Shown here: positions 25,525-33,494 of the stretch, piece by piece
How the letters are laid out: the number at the start of each line of letters is the position of its first letter
How positions within the stretch are numbered: position 1 is the first letter of the stretch
From: Candidatus Melainabacteria bacterium
GTDB lineage: Bacteria > Cyanobacteriota > Vampirovibrionia > Obscuribacterales > Obscuribacteraceae
Direction: 5' to 3'
Length of the DNA stretch: 64,000 nucleotides
Assembly: GCA_016716405.1 (NCBI GenBank)
Contig: JADJWK010000002.1
Span: 1,116,001-1,180,000, forward strand
The notes under the pieces: generated by a model
The model's input: the letters and a program-made list of their open reading frames with translations, nothing else
Database searches by the model: none
Told to the model about the DNA's origin: nothing
Position numbers and translations under genes: made by a program

Positions 25525-27168
25525 TCAAAGGGAAATCTGACCGACCTGCCCGCCCCTTTTGATAATCAGGATCGCCGGCGCTCCTGTCTTGCCGGCCAGG
25601 ACTCTGGCCAGGTCGTCCAGGGAGGATACCGCCATGCCGTCGGCGGAAATGATCACATCGCCTATCTCGACCCCGGCGCGAGCGGCTCGCGATCCGATAC
25701 CGACAGTGGTGACGACTACGCCCTGAGGCTGTGCTTGCGCCAGGATCCCGAATGAGGGAAGGATAGAGCCTGCCTGCATCTGCTGGGGGATCTGCTGCAT
25801 CTGCTGGGGGATCTGCTGCATCTGCTGGGGGATCTGCTGCATCTGCTGGGGGATCTGCTGCATCTGCTGGGGGATCTGCTGCATCTGCTGGGGGATCTGC
25901 TGCATCTGCTGGGGCATCTGCTGCATCTGCTGGGGGATCTGTTGCATCTGCTGGGGGATCTGTTGCATCTGCTGGGGCAATTGCTGTCCCGGCTGTTGCC
26001 ACGCCGAAAGCCCCGTTTGCTGCTGTTGCTGCTGGGGAGGGCGCTGCTGTGGTTGCTGTGGTTGTTGAATTTGCTGAGGCTGCTGTCTCGGCTGTGTTTG
26101 AGCCCGGGGCTGACCGTCCGGAGGGCGTTTCTGCCCGGACTTCTGTGCTTTTTTCAGAGTCGCTTCATGCTGGCGCTCGTTTTTCTTCCATTGAGAAGCC
26201 ATCTGCTCCTGCTTCTTCTCGTCTTTTTTGACGACATCGTTCAGTTTTTTGTAGGCCGTCTCGTAGCGCGCCTCATGAGGGTCGAGCTTGTAGGCCTTTC
26301 GGTAATAGTCCAGCGCCTGAACCGGGTTCTGCATGAGCAGATAGATGGTGCCGATGTTGTACTTATAGAGCGCCTTGTCCGGATATTTCTGCTCGAGCTG
26401 CTTGTACAGATCCATGGCGGAAATATACTCCTTGCGTCTGAATGCCATGGCCGCGCGTCCGGCCATCTCGTCCAGCTGAGCATCGGTGCCCTTCTTCTCG
26501 ACTTTCTTCTGCACCACCACAATGGCATCTTTGTAGTCCATATTGTCGGGATTGAGATCGGCTGCTTTGTTGTACTCGGCAAGAGCCAGGGAGAATTTCC
26601 CGCGGGCTTCTTGAACTACGCCCAGGCTGAAATGAGCTTCGGGATTGCCGGGATCCAGCCTGATTGCCTGCTCGAATTTATCGATGGCTGCCCCGGCATT
26701 CTTCGCTTTCCAGAAAGATATGCCTTCGTTGAGAAGGGTTCTGATTTCGGCATCCCGGGCTTTCTGCACGGCCAGTTTCTGGCGCTCGGCAGCGGCCTCC
26801 GGGTCTTCGAACTGGGTTTTACCCGGGTTCGGGTAAGGATCCACGGTTTTTTTCGTCTCTTCGACTGGCGTCGGTGCCGGTGGCTCTGCCTGATTGAGCA
26901 TGGGATCGGCTACTTCGAATATTTTCTTGAGACGCTCTTCCAGGCTGTCAGAGAGAGCTTCCCCGAAAAAGCGCTTTTCGATTCGGGTCAGGCGACTCTC
27001 CAGCTTCTCCGAATAGGTCTTGAAAAAAAGCTTCTTTTCGATCTGGTCGACTTTCTGATAATCACTCGGGCTCGGCTCTGCGCCTGCCGGGCTCCCCGGG
27101 AATACGAAGAGCAGGGCGGCAAGCACGGCTCCGCTCAGGGATACTCCTCTGTTGTTACGCCAGGGCAT
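25525..27168 (-). CDS. Exported TPR protein with Gln-rich repeat and C-terminal PDZ domain
   Basis: This 547-residue protein starts with a signal peptide (AVLAALLFVFPGSPAGA). Residues about 140-310 are tetratricopeptide repeats (AIRLDPGNPEAHFSLGVVQ, ALYKYNIGTIYLLMQNPVQA). A basic, Gln-rich linker of about 150 residues includes ten 7-residue units of the IPQQMQQ type. The end is a PDZ domain (GIGSRAARAGVEIGDVIISADG, LARVLAGKTGAPAILIIKRGG). It is likely a periplasmic or membrane-associated scaffold. There is no protease domain, unlike DegP. It is transcribed away from dprA. Confidence 0.85.
   Translation of the reverse strand: MPWRNNRGVSLSGAVLAALLFVFPGSPAGAEPSPSDYQKVDQIEKKLFFKTYSEKLESRLTRIEKRFFGEALSDSLEERLKKIFEVADPMLNQAEPPAPTPVEETKKTVDPYPNPGKTQFEDPEAAAERQKLAVQKARDAEIRTLLNEGISFWKAKNAGAAIDKFEQAIRLDPGNPEAHFSLGVVQEARGKFSLALAEYNKAADLNPDNMDYKDAIVVVQKKVEKKGTDAQLDEMAGRAAMAFRRKEYISAMDLYKQLEQKYPDKALYKYNIGTIYLLMQNPVQALDYYRKAYKLDPHEARYETAYKKLNDVVKKDEKKQEQMASQWKKNERQHEATLKKAQKSGQKRPPDGQPRAQTQPRQQPQQIQQPQQPQQRPPQQQQQQTGLSAWQQPGQQLPQQMQQIPQQMQQIPQQMQQMPQQMQQIPQQMQQIPQQMQQIPQQMQQIPQQMQQIPQQMQQIPQQMQAGSILPSFGILAQAQPQGVVVTTVGIGSRAARAGVEIGDVIISADGMAVSSLDDLARVLAGKTGAPAILIIKRGGQVGQISL
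25776..25981. repeat. 21-bp coding tandem repeat, about ten copies
   Basis: A 21-base unit encoding IPQQMQQ (once LPQQMQQ, once MPQQMQQ) is repeated about ten times with few base changes inside the TPR-PDZ gene. The near identity at DNA level suggests recent expansion by slippage, so copy number may vary between strains. It lacks spacers and is not a CRISPR array. Confidence 0.85.
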
Positions 27169-27296
27169 GAGTCGACCTCCAGTATGAGATTAATGCTAGC
27201 ATCTAATCAAGCCCTTGCGCATTTCGGTGTTTTGCGGCATAGAGACGGGCGCGCAGACGAAATATACTGTAGTTGTGGCCGCAGCAGGAGAAAGTT

Positions 27297-28454
27297 ATGG
27301 GTCGGGCTTTGGACGATGAGGAGCATTTCTCGCGGGAGGAGCTGTCCTACTGGCTTGCCTTCGATTGTCTCACCGGCGCCGGGGTGGGGATCAAGAAAAT
27401 CCTCCAGCTCATCGAGCGCTTCGGCTCTATCAAGGAGGCCTGGCAGGCGACCCCTTCCGAACTCCGTCATGTGAGAGGTTTTGGCGAGGAGCTCATTGCT
27501 GCTTTCAATGCCCGGCGCAAAGAGATTGATCCCGAGCGGGTTGTCGAGCGATTTAACAGAACCGGGGTCACTGCTCTACCCTATTCCCATCCCTGTTATC
27601 CGTCCAGGCTCAGGCATATAGACAATCCCCCGGTGATCCTCTACATGAAGGGTGGGCTTGCGCCGGAGGACTTGCGAGCGGCTCTGGCGGTGGTGGGCAC
27701 CAGAAAGCCGTCGACATATGGATCGCGTGTGGCCAAGCAATTCTCCCACGATCTGGCCGCTTCCGGTGTCACCATTGTTAGTGGTATGGCGGTGGGCATC
27801 GACTCTCTGGCTCACTGGGGAGCGCTCGAGGCCAGCGGCAGGAGTGTCGCGGTTCTCGCCTGCGGCGTGGATATGTGTTATCCGTCCTCGAATCAGCGGC
27901 TCTATGACAAGCTCACCCAGGCTGAGCACGGCGCGGTGGTTTCCGAGTTCTTTCCGGGCACGCCGCCGGAGCGCTGGCGCTTTCCTGCCCGCAACCGGAT
28001 AATCGCAGGCATGTCGGATGCAATTCTGGTTGTGGAGGCCGGCGAGAAATCCGGTGCGCTGATCACAGCTGAGATAGGATTCGTCGAAGGGCGGCAGGTT
28101 TTCGCAATCCCCGGAAGAATCGACAGCCGCACCTCGGCAGGCACCAACAGTCTCATCTGCAATCTCAAAGCTCAGGCTGTCTCCGATTACGGTCGAATCC
28201 TCAAAGAACTCGGCTGGGAAACCTCGTTCAGGGCGGAGGCAGCGCCTACCATAGTGGAGCTCTTCGGCAGGGAGAAAGAAATCTTCGAGATGCTATCGGC
28301 GGAGCCGGTTCATTTCGACTATCTCAGCCAGATGTCAGGGATGGGGGCTGGAGAGCTTTCTGCCACCCTGACCATGCTGGAGCTGGCCGGCATCGTCACC
28401 CGACATCCCGGCGAATGGTTCAGCAGAGCCACTGTTGCGGAGGTCCTCCAGTGA
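27297..28454 (+). CDS. dprA: DNA-processing protein DprA
   Basis: ATG 27297 has AGGAG with 6-base spacing. The 385-residue product loads RecA on incoming single strands during natural transformation. It has an N-terminal HhH/SAM-like region (LTGAGVGIKKILQLIERFG) and a Rossmann core (AVVGTRKPSTYG, TIVSGMAVGIDSLAH, LACGVDMCYPSSNQRL, FPARNRIIAGMSDAILVVEA, LITAEIGFVEGRQVFAIPG). The C-terminal winged helix is at about residues 325-375 (EKEIFEMLSAEPVHFDYLSQ; LTMLELAGIV). That winged helix is strikingly like the central domain of the protein at 43767-44750. Confidence 0.96.
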   Translation: MGRALDDEEHFSREELSYWLAFDCLTGAGVGIKKILQLIERFGSIKEAWQATPSELRHVRGFGEELIAAFNARRKEIDPERVVERFNRTGVTALPYSHPCYPSRLRHIDNPPVILYMKGGLAPEDLRAALAVVGTRKPSTYGSRVAKQFSHDLAASGVTIVSGMAVGIDSLAHWGALEASGRSVAVLACGVDMCYPSSNQRLYDKLTQAEHGAVVSEFFPGTPPERWRFPARNRIIAGMSDAILVVEAGEKSGALITAEIGFVEGRQVFAIPGRIDSRTSAGTNSLICNLKAQAVSDYGRILKELGWETSFRAEAAPTIVELFGREKEIFEMLSAEPVHFDYLSQMSGMGAGELSATLTMLELAGIVTRHPGEWFSRATVAEVLQ

Positions 28455-28473
28455 ATCCGCTAAATTTGATTTA

Positions 28474-28497
28474 TTGATAGAAAATAGGGAATACAAT
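28474..28497 (+). promoter_or_regulatory. Probable promoter in front of the kinase leader RNA
   Basis: A -10-like TACAAT at 28492-28497 is preceded, at about 16 bases, by TTTATT near 28470-28475 in an AT-rich stretch after dprA. Transcription from it would start at about 28502-28505, that is, at the 5' strand of the P1 stem of the predicted leader RNA. This placement supports the leader model; the promoter itself is not proven. Confidence 0.4.
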
Positions 28498-28501
28498 TAA
28501 A

Positions 28502-28610
28502 GGCGGTATGGGTTGAGCACTGGCTGATTCACCTCGACGCTCAGCAACCGGCGTTTTTGCCTGTCATGAAGAAATTGTCCAGACAGGCAAAGATTGGTGA
28601 CACTACCGTC
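28502..28610 (+). promoter_or_regulatory. SAM-I-like riboswitch aptamer candidate upstream of kinase operon
   Basis: The 256-bp gap after dprA holds a leader that can fold like the SAM-I clan. P1 pairs GGCGGTA (28502-28508) with TACCGTC (28604-28610), with one G-U. P2 pairs TGAGC (28514-28518) with GCTCA (28539-28543). P3 is a perfect 10-bp hairpin, 28556-28565 with 28582-28591. A pseudoknot pairs TCACC (28529-28533, P2 loop) with GGTGA (28596-28600). ACTGGC and CAGCAACCGG match conserved S-box sequence, but no P4 stem is evident. Downstream GGTAG (28642-28646) could pair with CTACC (28603-28607) as a switch. The controlled gene is a kinase, not methionine metabolism, so the ligand remains a guess. 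Confidence 0.5.
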
Positions 28611-28710
28611 CGATAATCCCTTTTGCGTTTACAACTAGAAAGGTAGAGGGGTAATTAGATCCTAACTGGAAGCGGGCAATTCGCAGCAAGGGGCAGGCAG
28701 CACCACTTCA

Positions 28711-31700
28711 ATGAAACTTTGTCTTAGATGTAACCAGTATTTCTCGGAAGACGTGGATGTCTGTCCGCAGGATTCAGCCAAACTCGAGCCTGTAGGCAAG
28801 GATCCTCTCATCGGAGCGTTGATCAAGGACCGATATGTAGTCGATTCGGTCATTGGTAAGGGCAGCAGCGGTATCGTGTACAAGGCCACCCGGCTCATGA
28901 TGGGCGGGGAGGTGGCGGTGAAGGTTATTCACAGCTATCTCGGAGCCGACGGATCGTCCCTGGACCGACTTCTGAAAGAGTTGAAGGCTGCCGAGAAACT
29001 TCGCCACCCGAACATCATCACGGTCTGGGAGTCCGGCGTCACCGATGACGGTCAGCCGTTTCTGGTCATGGATTATCTCGAGGGTGTCACCCTGGCCGAC
29101 CTGATCAAATCGAAGGGCGCCCTTCATCCCAGCCGAGTCCTCGGTATCGGGGGGCAGGTTGCCGATGCTCTCTGTCACGCCCACGACCAGGGTCTGATCC
29201 ATCGTGATATGAAACCCGAAAACGTCGTTCTCGAGGAGAACGAGAGCCACGGCGACTATGCCAAAGTGCTCGATTTCGGTATCGCCGATACTCCGCAGGA
29301 CAGTGCTGCCCGGGCTCGGTTCAACAAGCCCAAGACAGTGGCAGGCTCTCCGGCTTATATGAGCCCCGAGCAATGCCAGGGCTACGAGCTCGATTTCACG
29401 AGCGATCTCTATTCGTTTGCAGTCATAGTTTTCGAAATGCTCACCGGAAGACGGCCTTTTCTGGCGCCGGATCTGATGAAACTCATGTACAAGACGGTTA
29501 CCGAGGCGGCTCCGACCATGAGCTCGGTGAGACCGGACCTGGAGTACCCTCCGGAAATCGAAGAAGTGGTGGCCCGAGCCCTCTCCAAGAATCCAGCCGA
29601 GCGCCAGCCTTCCGTGAGACAGTTCTGGAAGGATTTCGAGTCTGCCTGCCAGAAGACCGGTTTCGGACAGAAGCGCGCCAAGTCAATGGTGACCGACAAT
29701 ATTCCCTTCAATCAGCACGAGATCTTGCCCACGGAGCGACTCCTGGAGCCCCAGCCCAAAAAGCCCCAGTTCGCTGCCGGTCCTGAGGACATGATGGAGC
29801 TGATGATGCCTCCTACCCCTCCGGCTCGGCCGGCGGATTCAGCCAGCCCGAACCCGAGCAGCCTTCCCGCTTCCGGTCCTGGACCCGGCGCTGCCACCCG
29901 TGCCGCGCAACCGGCGCCGCCGCCTGCTCCCCCCGCCCGGCCTGCTCCCCCACCCCCACCCCGGGGCGCCTCCTCCGATGGGGTGTCCAAGCCGCCTCCC
30001 CCTCCAGTCGCGGGCAAGCCAGGCGGACCGCCGCCTCTGCCTCAGGCGAAAAAGCCTTCCGGACCGCCTCCACTTCCGGCTTCGAAAATGCGTGCCAATG
30101 TTCTGGAAGGCTCCAGGAATGCGGGAAGCAAGCCGACAAGGCCGGGCTCGGACGCGGGCACCAGTTCCGGTCCGAATTCGGGCACCAGTTCCGGCACCAG
30201 CTCTTCGAGCCCGCCGGAGCGGGGCAGCCAGCCGGCGCCAACCCTGAGCCCCACCAATAGCCGCGAGGCCAGCAAGGAAATGCGGTCGAAGCCTCCCGGG
30301 TCGACCTCGTCTCGTCTAGCCGCCCTGGTAAAAAAGCCGGCGGGCAGCCGACCTCCAGAAGGCAGCAGCAGTAGCGGCGGTAGCCGGACGCCTCCGGCAC
30401 CAGCGAAAGCGGAAGCCCGCCCGCCCTCTGTATACAGTTATGTCCCGCCCCAGGAAGAGAAGCCCCGTCCTCGTCAGGAGGAGCCGCGCAAGGCACCTGC
30501 TCCTGGACCTCGCCCAGGCTCTCCGGAGCGTCCCCGGGGCGAGTCCCGCAAGGACGGGCGATCCGGTCCCGGGCCGGCAGGCCCTGCTCCCGGTAAATCA
30601 GGTCCTGATCGACCGGCTTCCCGCCCCGGCGGCCAGCCGACCAGACCCGGCCCAGTAGCCAGTTCAGTAGCCAGTTCAGGACCCAGTCCCGCTCAGGAGC
30701 GGAGCAAGACCCCTGCTGTGAAGGCCTCTGCCGAAAGACCCTCCGGCGAGAGAGCCTCCGACCTGGACGGAAACCTTCCGGCATCGGACAAGCCTCGTAC
30801 TGCCAAGGCGCCTGAGGATAGACTTTCCAAGTTCAGCTGGGACGATGAAGTCGAGGCTCTGAAAACAGGTAACTTCATGCCCGTTACCGGCGCGGAGGTG
30901 CCGGAAATGGAAGGAGGCACTTGGCCGGACGGAACTCCTCTGACCCAGCCCCCGCCCCAGGGGTATCCAGGCCACCCGATGCCGCCTTATCAGTACTGGG
31001 CACCCGGGCAGGCGATGCCCGGGCAGCCGATGATGCCGCCGGGTTACGATCAGGCGACTTCTTATCCGCCCGGAATGATGATGCCCGGACAGCAGATGCC
31101 ACCTGGTTACGACCAGTCCATGTCCTATCCGCCAGGAATGATGCCTTATATGCCTGGCTCCGGTGCTTATCCTCAGATGCCACCATATATGCAGCCAGGT
31201 CAGCCGATGCCCCCAGGCTATCCACCGGGCCAGCCCATGCCTCAGTATCCTCAAGGCTATCCACCCCAGTGGCAACCAGGGATGCCGCCCGGTGCTCAAC
31301 CGGGAATGCCGCCGGGAATGCCGCCGGGAATGCAACCGGGAATGCAACCGGGAATGCAACCGGGAATGCCGCCGGGAATGCAACCGGGAATGCAACCGGG
31401 AATGCCGCCGGGAATGCCGCCGGGAATGCAACCGGGAATGCAGGAGCCACCGTCAGGTTTCGATACCCCGGCTCTACCCAGCTTTGATGATCAGGATTCT
31501 TCTCCGGCTTCGCTTTTGTCCGATGAGATTGTTGCTTCATCGCCTGTATCCTCCGGACCAGAGGAGACTTCAGAAGACGACGGGCCGTCTCCGATCAGCG
31601 CCTTGTATGAGGACAGAGAAGAGAGCCAGTCCCCGCCTTCTGCAAGCGATTTGTTCGGTCCGGACGAGACCGTATTGCCGGGCGGCGATGTCTTGAAAGG

Positions 31701-33471
31701 GTCAGTCGATAAAGGTAGCGTCGATAGCGCTGCTCCCAAGAAGAAAGGCACCGGCCTCGGTGCGCTTCTCGGTGTTATCGCCGGAGATGATGAGGAAGAA
31801 GCAGCTCTTGGCACCATGCCTGGTGGCTTCGTCGATCCTGGTGCTCCCGGCGAAGGATTCCAGTCCATCGACTTGAGCAAGGGCCAGAAACTCTTCGACG
31901 GCATGAAAAAGGACAAGGACAAGGACAAGGCTCTTGGCGCTCTGCTCGACGCCGTCAAGGAAGACGAGTCCAAGATCGGGCGGATGCCAGAAGCTACCAA
32001 TCCGATATCTGCCGCGGTGGACGATATGTTCCCGGACGACACCATGTCATCCGGCGCTGCGCCTGGGGGAAGACCCGGCAAGAGCTCGGCTCGGACATCG
32101 CTCAACAGCATGCCCGAAGCTACCAATGAAATTTCCGATGCTGTCGACAAGTGGCTCGACGACGTCGCTGACGGTGGCCAACTGGGGAGTGACGCCCCGG
32201 ATGAGAAACCGGCTGCCAATCTTGGGATCTCGCAAGCTGCTGCCAAACTCTCGGAGGTCCTCATGAGTGCCGATGGTGATGATGTTTCTTCCGACACCGG
32301 CAGCGCCTCGGGCTTTGCCGCCAGCGGTCAGCCTGGATTCGCTGCCGGTCGCGAGCGTCCCAATCCCTCCACCTCCACCTCCGACGCTCTGAGCCGGCTG
32401 CTCGAAGCCGCCAATAAGGCGCCCGAATCGGTGGAGGGAGGCCAGAGTCCTCGTATCTCTTCTTCTCGCGAAGTGACCTCGCTTTTCGAAAGCAGTGATG
32501 ATTTCAATCGCGATGAACGGTATACCGGTCAACCAGGCGATAGTGCTTCGCGGGTCCGGGGATTCGGTGGGAACCAGAGCACCGGCGGAGGGATTCCCAG
32601 TGCCGGCCAGCCCATGGGCGAGCCAGGCGGCGTCGGAACATCTTCCAAGTACGACCAGGACGCCGTAGCCAGGCGGATAGCCGAGCTCAACAAAAAGCTC
32701 GACGCCCAGTCTCTGGGTAACCTCGACGCAGAGCTTCCGGAAGCGCGCGAGCCGGAGCCTTCAATCATTCCTGATAACGCCAGCCGTCGTGACGTGGTCA
32801 ATCGCATCATGGAGGAGCACGCTCGCGGTCAGCAGCAACCCGAGGAGGATTACTCCCAGTACTCTCAGCAGGCGGGTGGTTTCTCCCCGGCGGATCTCGA
32901 GAATATCAGCAATAATCGACTGGCCGCCATGGCGGAGGCGGAGGCAGGCCGCTCCCGTGGCAAGAATCTCCGCAGTCGGCAGGGAAAAGGAGTGGGTTTC
33001 GATTTGAAGACACCGGTCCTGGCATTGCTGGTGATCGGCGGAGTCGGTTATTTCGGCTTCACGCAAAATTGGTTCGGCAAGCTTCCCGAACTTCTGTCCG
33101 GCGTTACTTCGATGATTCCCTCCGGAGGCGGAAAAGGCGATGATGTCGCCGCCCGAGACAAAGAGATTGCCGCCGAGTTCGACAAGTTCTACAACCAGGG
33201 TCAGATCAGCAAAGCCGTGGATATACTCGAGAGCTACAACGACAAAATGGAGCTCTCCCCGATGCTCGGCGAGCGCCTGGACAAGGGCTATATAGCCCTG
33301 GCGACATGGAAGGGCGAGCACGATGCTCGAGACGAGGCGGTGGAAATTCTCAAGTTGATTCCCGAGTACTCCGACAAGTATGACGAGGCAAAGTCTCTCA
33401 TCAAGAAGTTCTCCAAAGAGACAAAATCATCCAAGAAGTCGTCTTCGAAGAGGCGCAAGAAGCGCCGTTAG
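28711..33471 (+). CDS. Giant zinc-ribbon Ser/Thr protein kinase with Pro-rich linker and TM
   Basis: This 1586-residue protein starts at ATG 28711. It opens with a ribbon-like motif (C4, C7, C18 and CPQD). The kinase domain at about residues 48-310 has IGKGSSGIVYKA, VAVKV, HRDMKPEN, DFG and SPEQC. A linker of some 1,100 residues is rich in Pro, Gly, Ser and Ala, including a PGMPPGMQ repeat at about 855-910, and turns acidic later. One membrane helix lies at about 1432-1452 (TPVLALLVIGGVGYFGF). A helical TPR-like tail of 90 residues outside ends in a very basic KKSSSKRRKKRR. It may sense or span the envelope. It is 24 bp from a second kinase of the same type. Confidence 0.92.
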   Translation: MKLCLRCNQYFSEDVDVCPQDSAKLEPVGKDPLIGALIKDRYVVDSVIGKGSSGIVYKATRLMMGGEVAVKVIHSYLGADGSSLDRLLKELKAAEKLRHPNIITVWESGVTDDGQPFLVMDYLEGVTLADLIKSKGALHPSRVLGIGGQVADALCHAHDQGLIHRDMKPENVVLEENESHGDYAKVLDFGIADTPQDSAARARFNKPKTVAGSPAYMSPEQCQGYELDFTSDLYSFAVIVFEMLTGRRPFLAPDLMKLMYKTVTEAAPTMSSVRPDLEYPPEIEEVVARALSKNPAERQPSVRQFWKDFESACQKTGFGQKRAKSMVTDNIPFNQHEILPTERLLEPQPKKPQFAAGPEDMMELMMPPTPPARPADSASPNPSSLPASGPGPGAATRAAQPAPPPAPPARPAPPPPPRGASSDGVSKPPPPPVAGKPGGPPPLPQAKKPSGPPPLPASKMRANVLEGSRNAGSKPTRPGSDAGTSSGPNSGTSSGTSSSSPPERGSQPAPTLSPTNSREASKEMRSKPPGSTSSRLAALVKKPAGSRPPEGSSSSGGSRTPPAPAKAEARPPSVYSYVPPQEEKPRPRQEEPRKAPAPGPRPGSPERPRGESRKDGRSGPGPAGPAPGKSGPDRPASRPGGQPTRPGPVASSVASSGPSPAQERSKTPAVKASAERPSGERASDLDGNLPASDKPRTAKAPEDRLSKFSWDDEVEALKTGNFMPVTGAEVPEMEGGTWPDGTPLTQPPPQGYPGHPMPPYQYWAPGQAMPGQPMMPPGYDQATSYPPGMMMPGQQMPPGYDQSMSYPPGMMPYMPGSGAYPQMPPYMQPGQPMPPGYPPGQPMPQYPQGYPPQWQPGMPPGAQPGMPPGMPPGMQPGMQPGMQPGMPPGMQPGMQPGMPPGMPPGMQPGMQEPPSGFDTPALPSFDDQDSSPASLLSDEIVASSPVSSGPEETSEDDGPSPISALYEDREESQSPPSASDLFGPDETVLPGGDVLKGSVDKGSVDSAAPKKKGTGLGALLGVIAGDDEEEAALGTMPGGFVDPGAPGEGFQSIDLSKGQKLFDGMKKDKDKDKALGALLDAVKEDESKIGRMPEATNPISAAVDDMFPDDTMSSGAAPGGRPGKSSARTSLNSMPEATNEISDAVDKWLDDVADGGQLGSDAPDEKPAANLGISQAAAKLSEVLMSADGDDVSSDTGSASGFAASGQPGFAAGRERPNPSTSTSDALSRLLEAANKAPESVEGGQSPRISSSREVTSLFESSDDFNRDERYTGQPGDSASRVRGFGGNQSTGGGIPSAGQPMGEPGGVGTSSKYDQDAVARRIAELNKKLDAQSLGNLDAELPEAREPEPSIIPDNASRRDVVNRIMEEHARGQQQPEEDYSQYSQQAGGFSPADLENISNNRLAAMAEAEAGRSRGKNLRSRQGKGVGFDLKTPVLALLVIGGVGYFGFTQNWFGKLPELLSGVTSMIPSGGGKGDDVAARDKEIAAEFDKFYNQGQISKAVDILESYNDKMELSPMLGERLDKGYIALATWKGEHDARDEAVEILKLIPEYSDKYDEAKSLIKKFSKETKSSKKSSSKRRKKRR
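31285..31446. repeat. Coding GMPPGMQP repeat
   Basis: Units of 12 bases encoding PGMP or PGMQ alternate about thirteen times within the linker of the giant kinase, with almost no silent variation. Slippage expansion is likely. The protein segment would be flexible and unstructured. Confidence 0.8.
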
Positions 33472-33494
33472 GCGTCGCGCCGGGAAACAAGAAT

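Noticed and set aside
25776..25981. Regular repeat resembling a CRISPR array
   Set aside because: The 21-base units are contiguous without spacers and keep a coding frame.
25942..27474. Open rightward frame of 510 codons across the TPR-PDZ gene
   Set aside because: It is a shadow of the GC-rich minus-strand gene, Leu-rich by complementarity to Gln codons, and runs into dprA in another frame.
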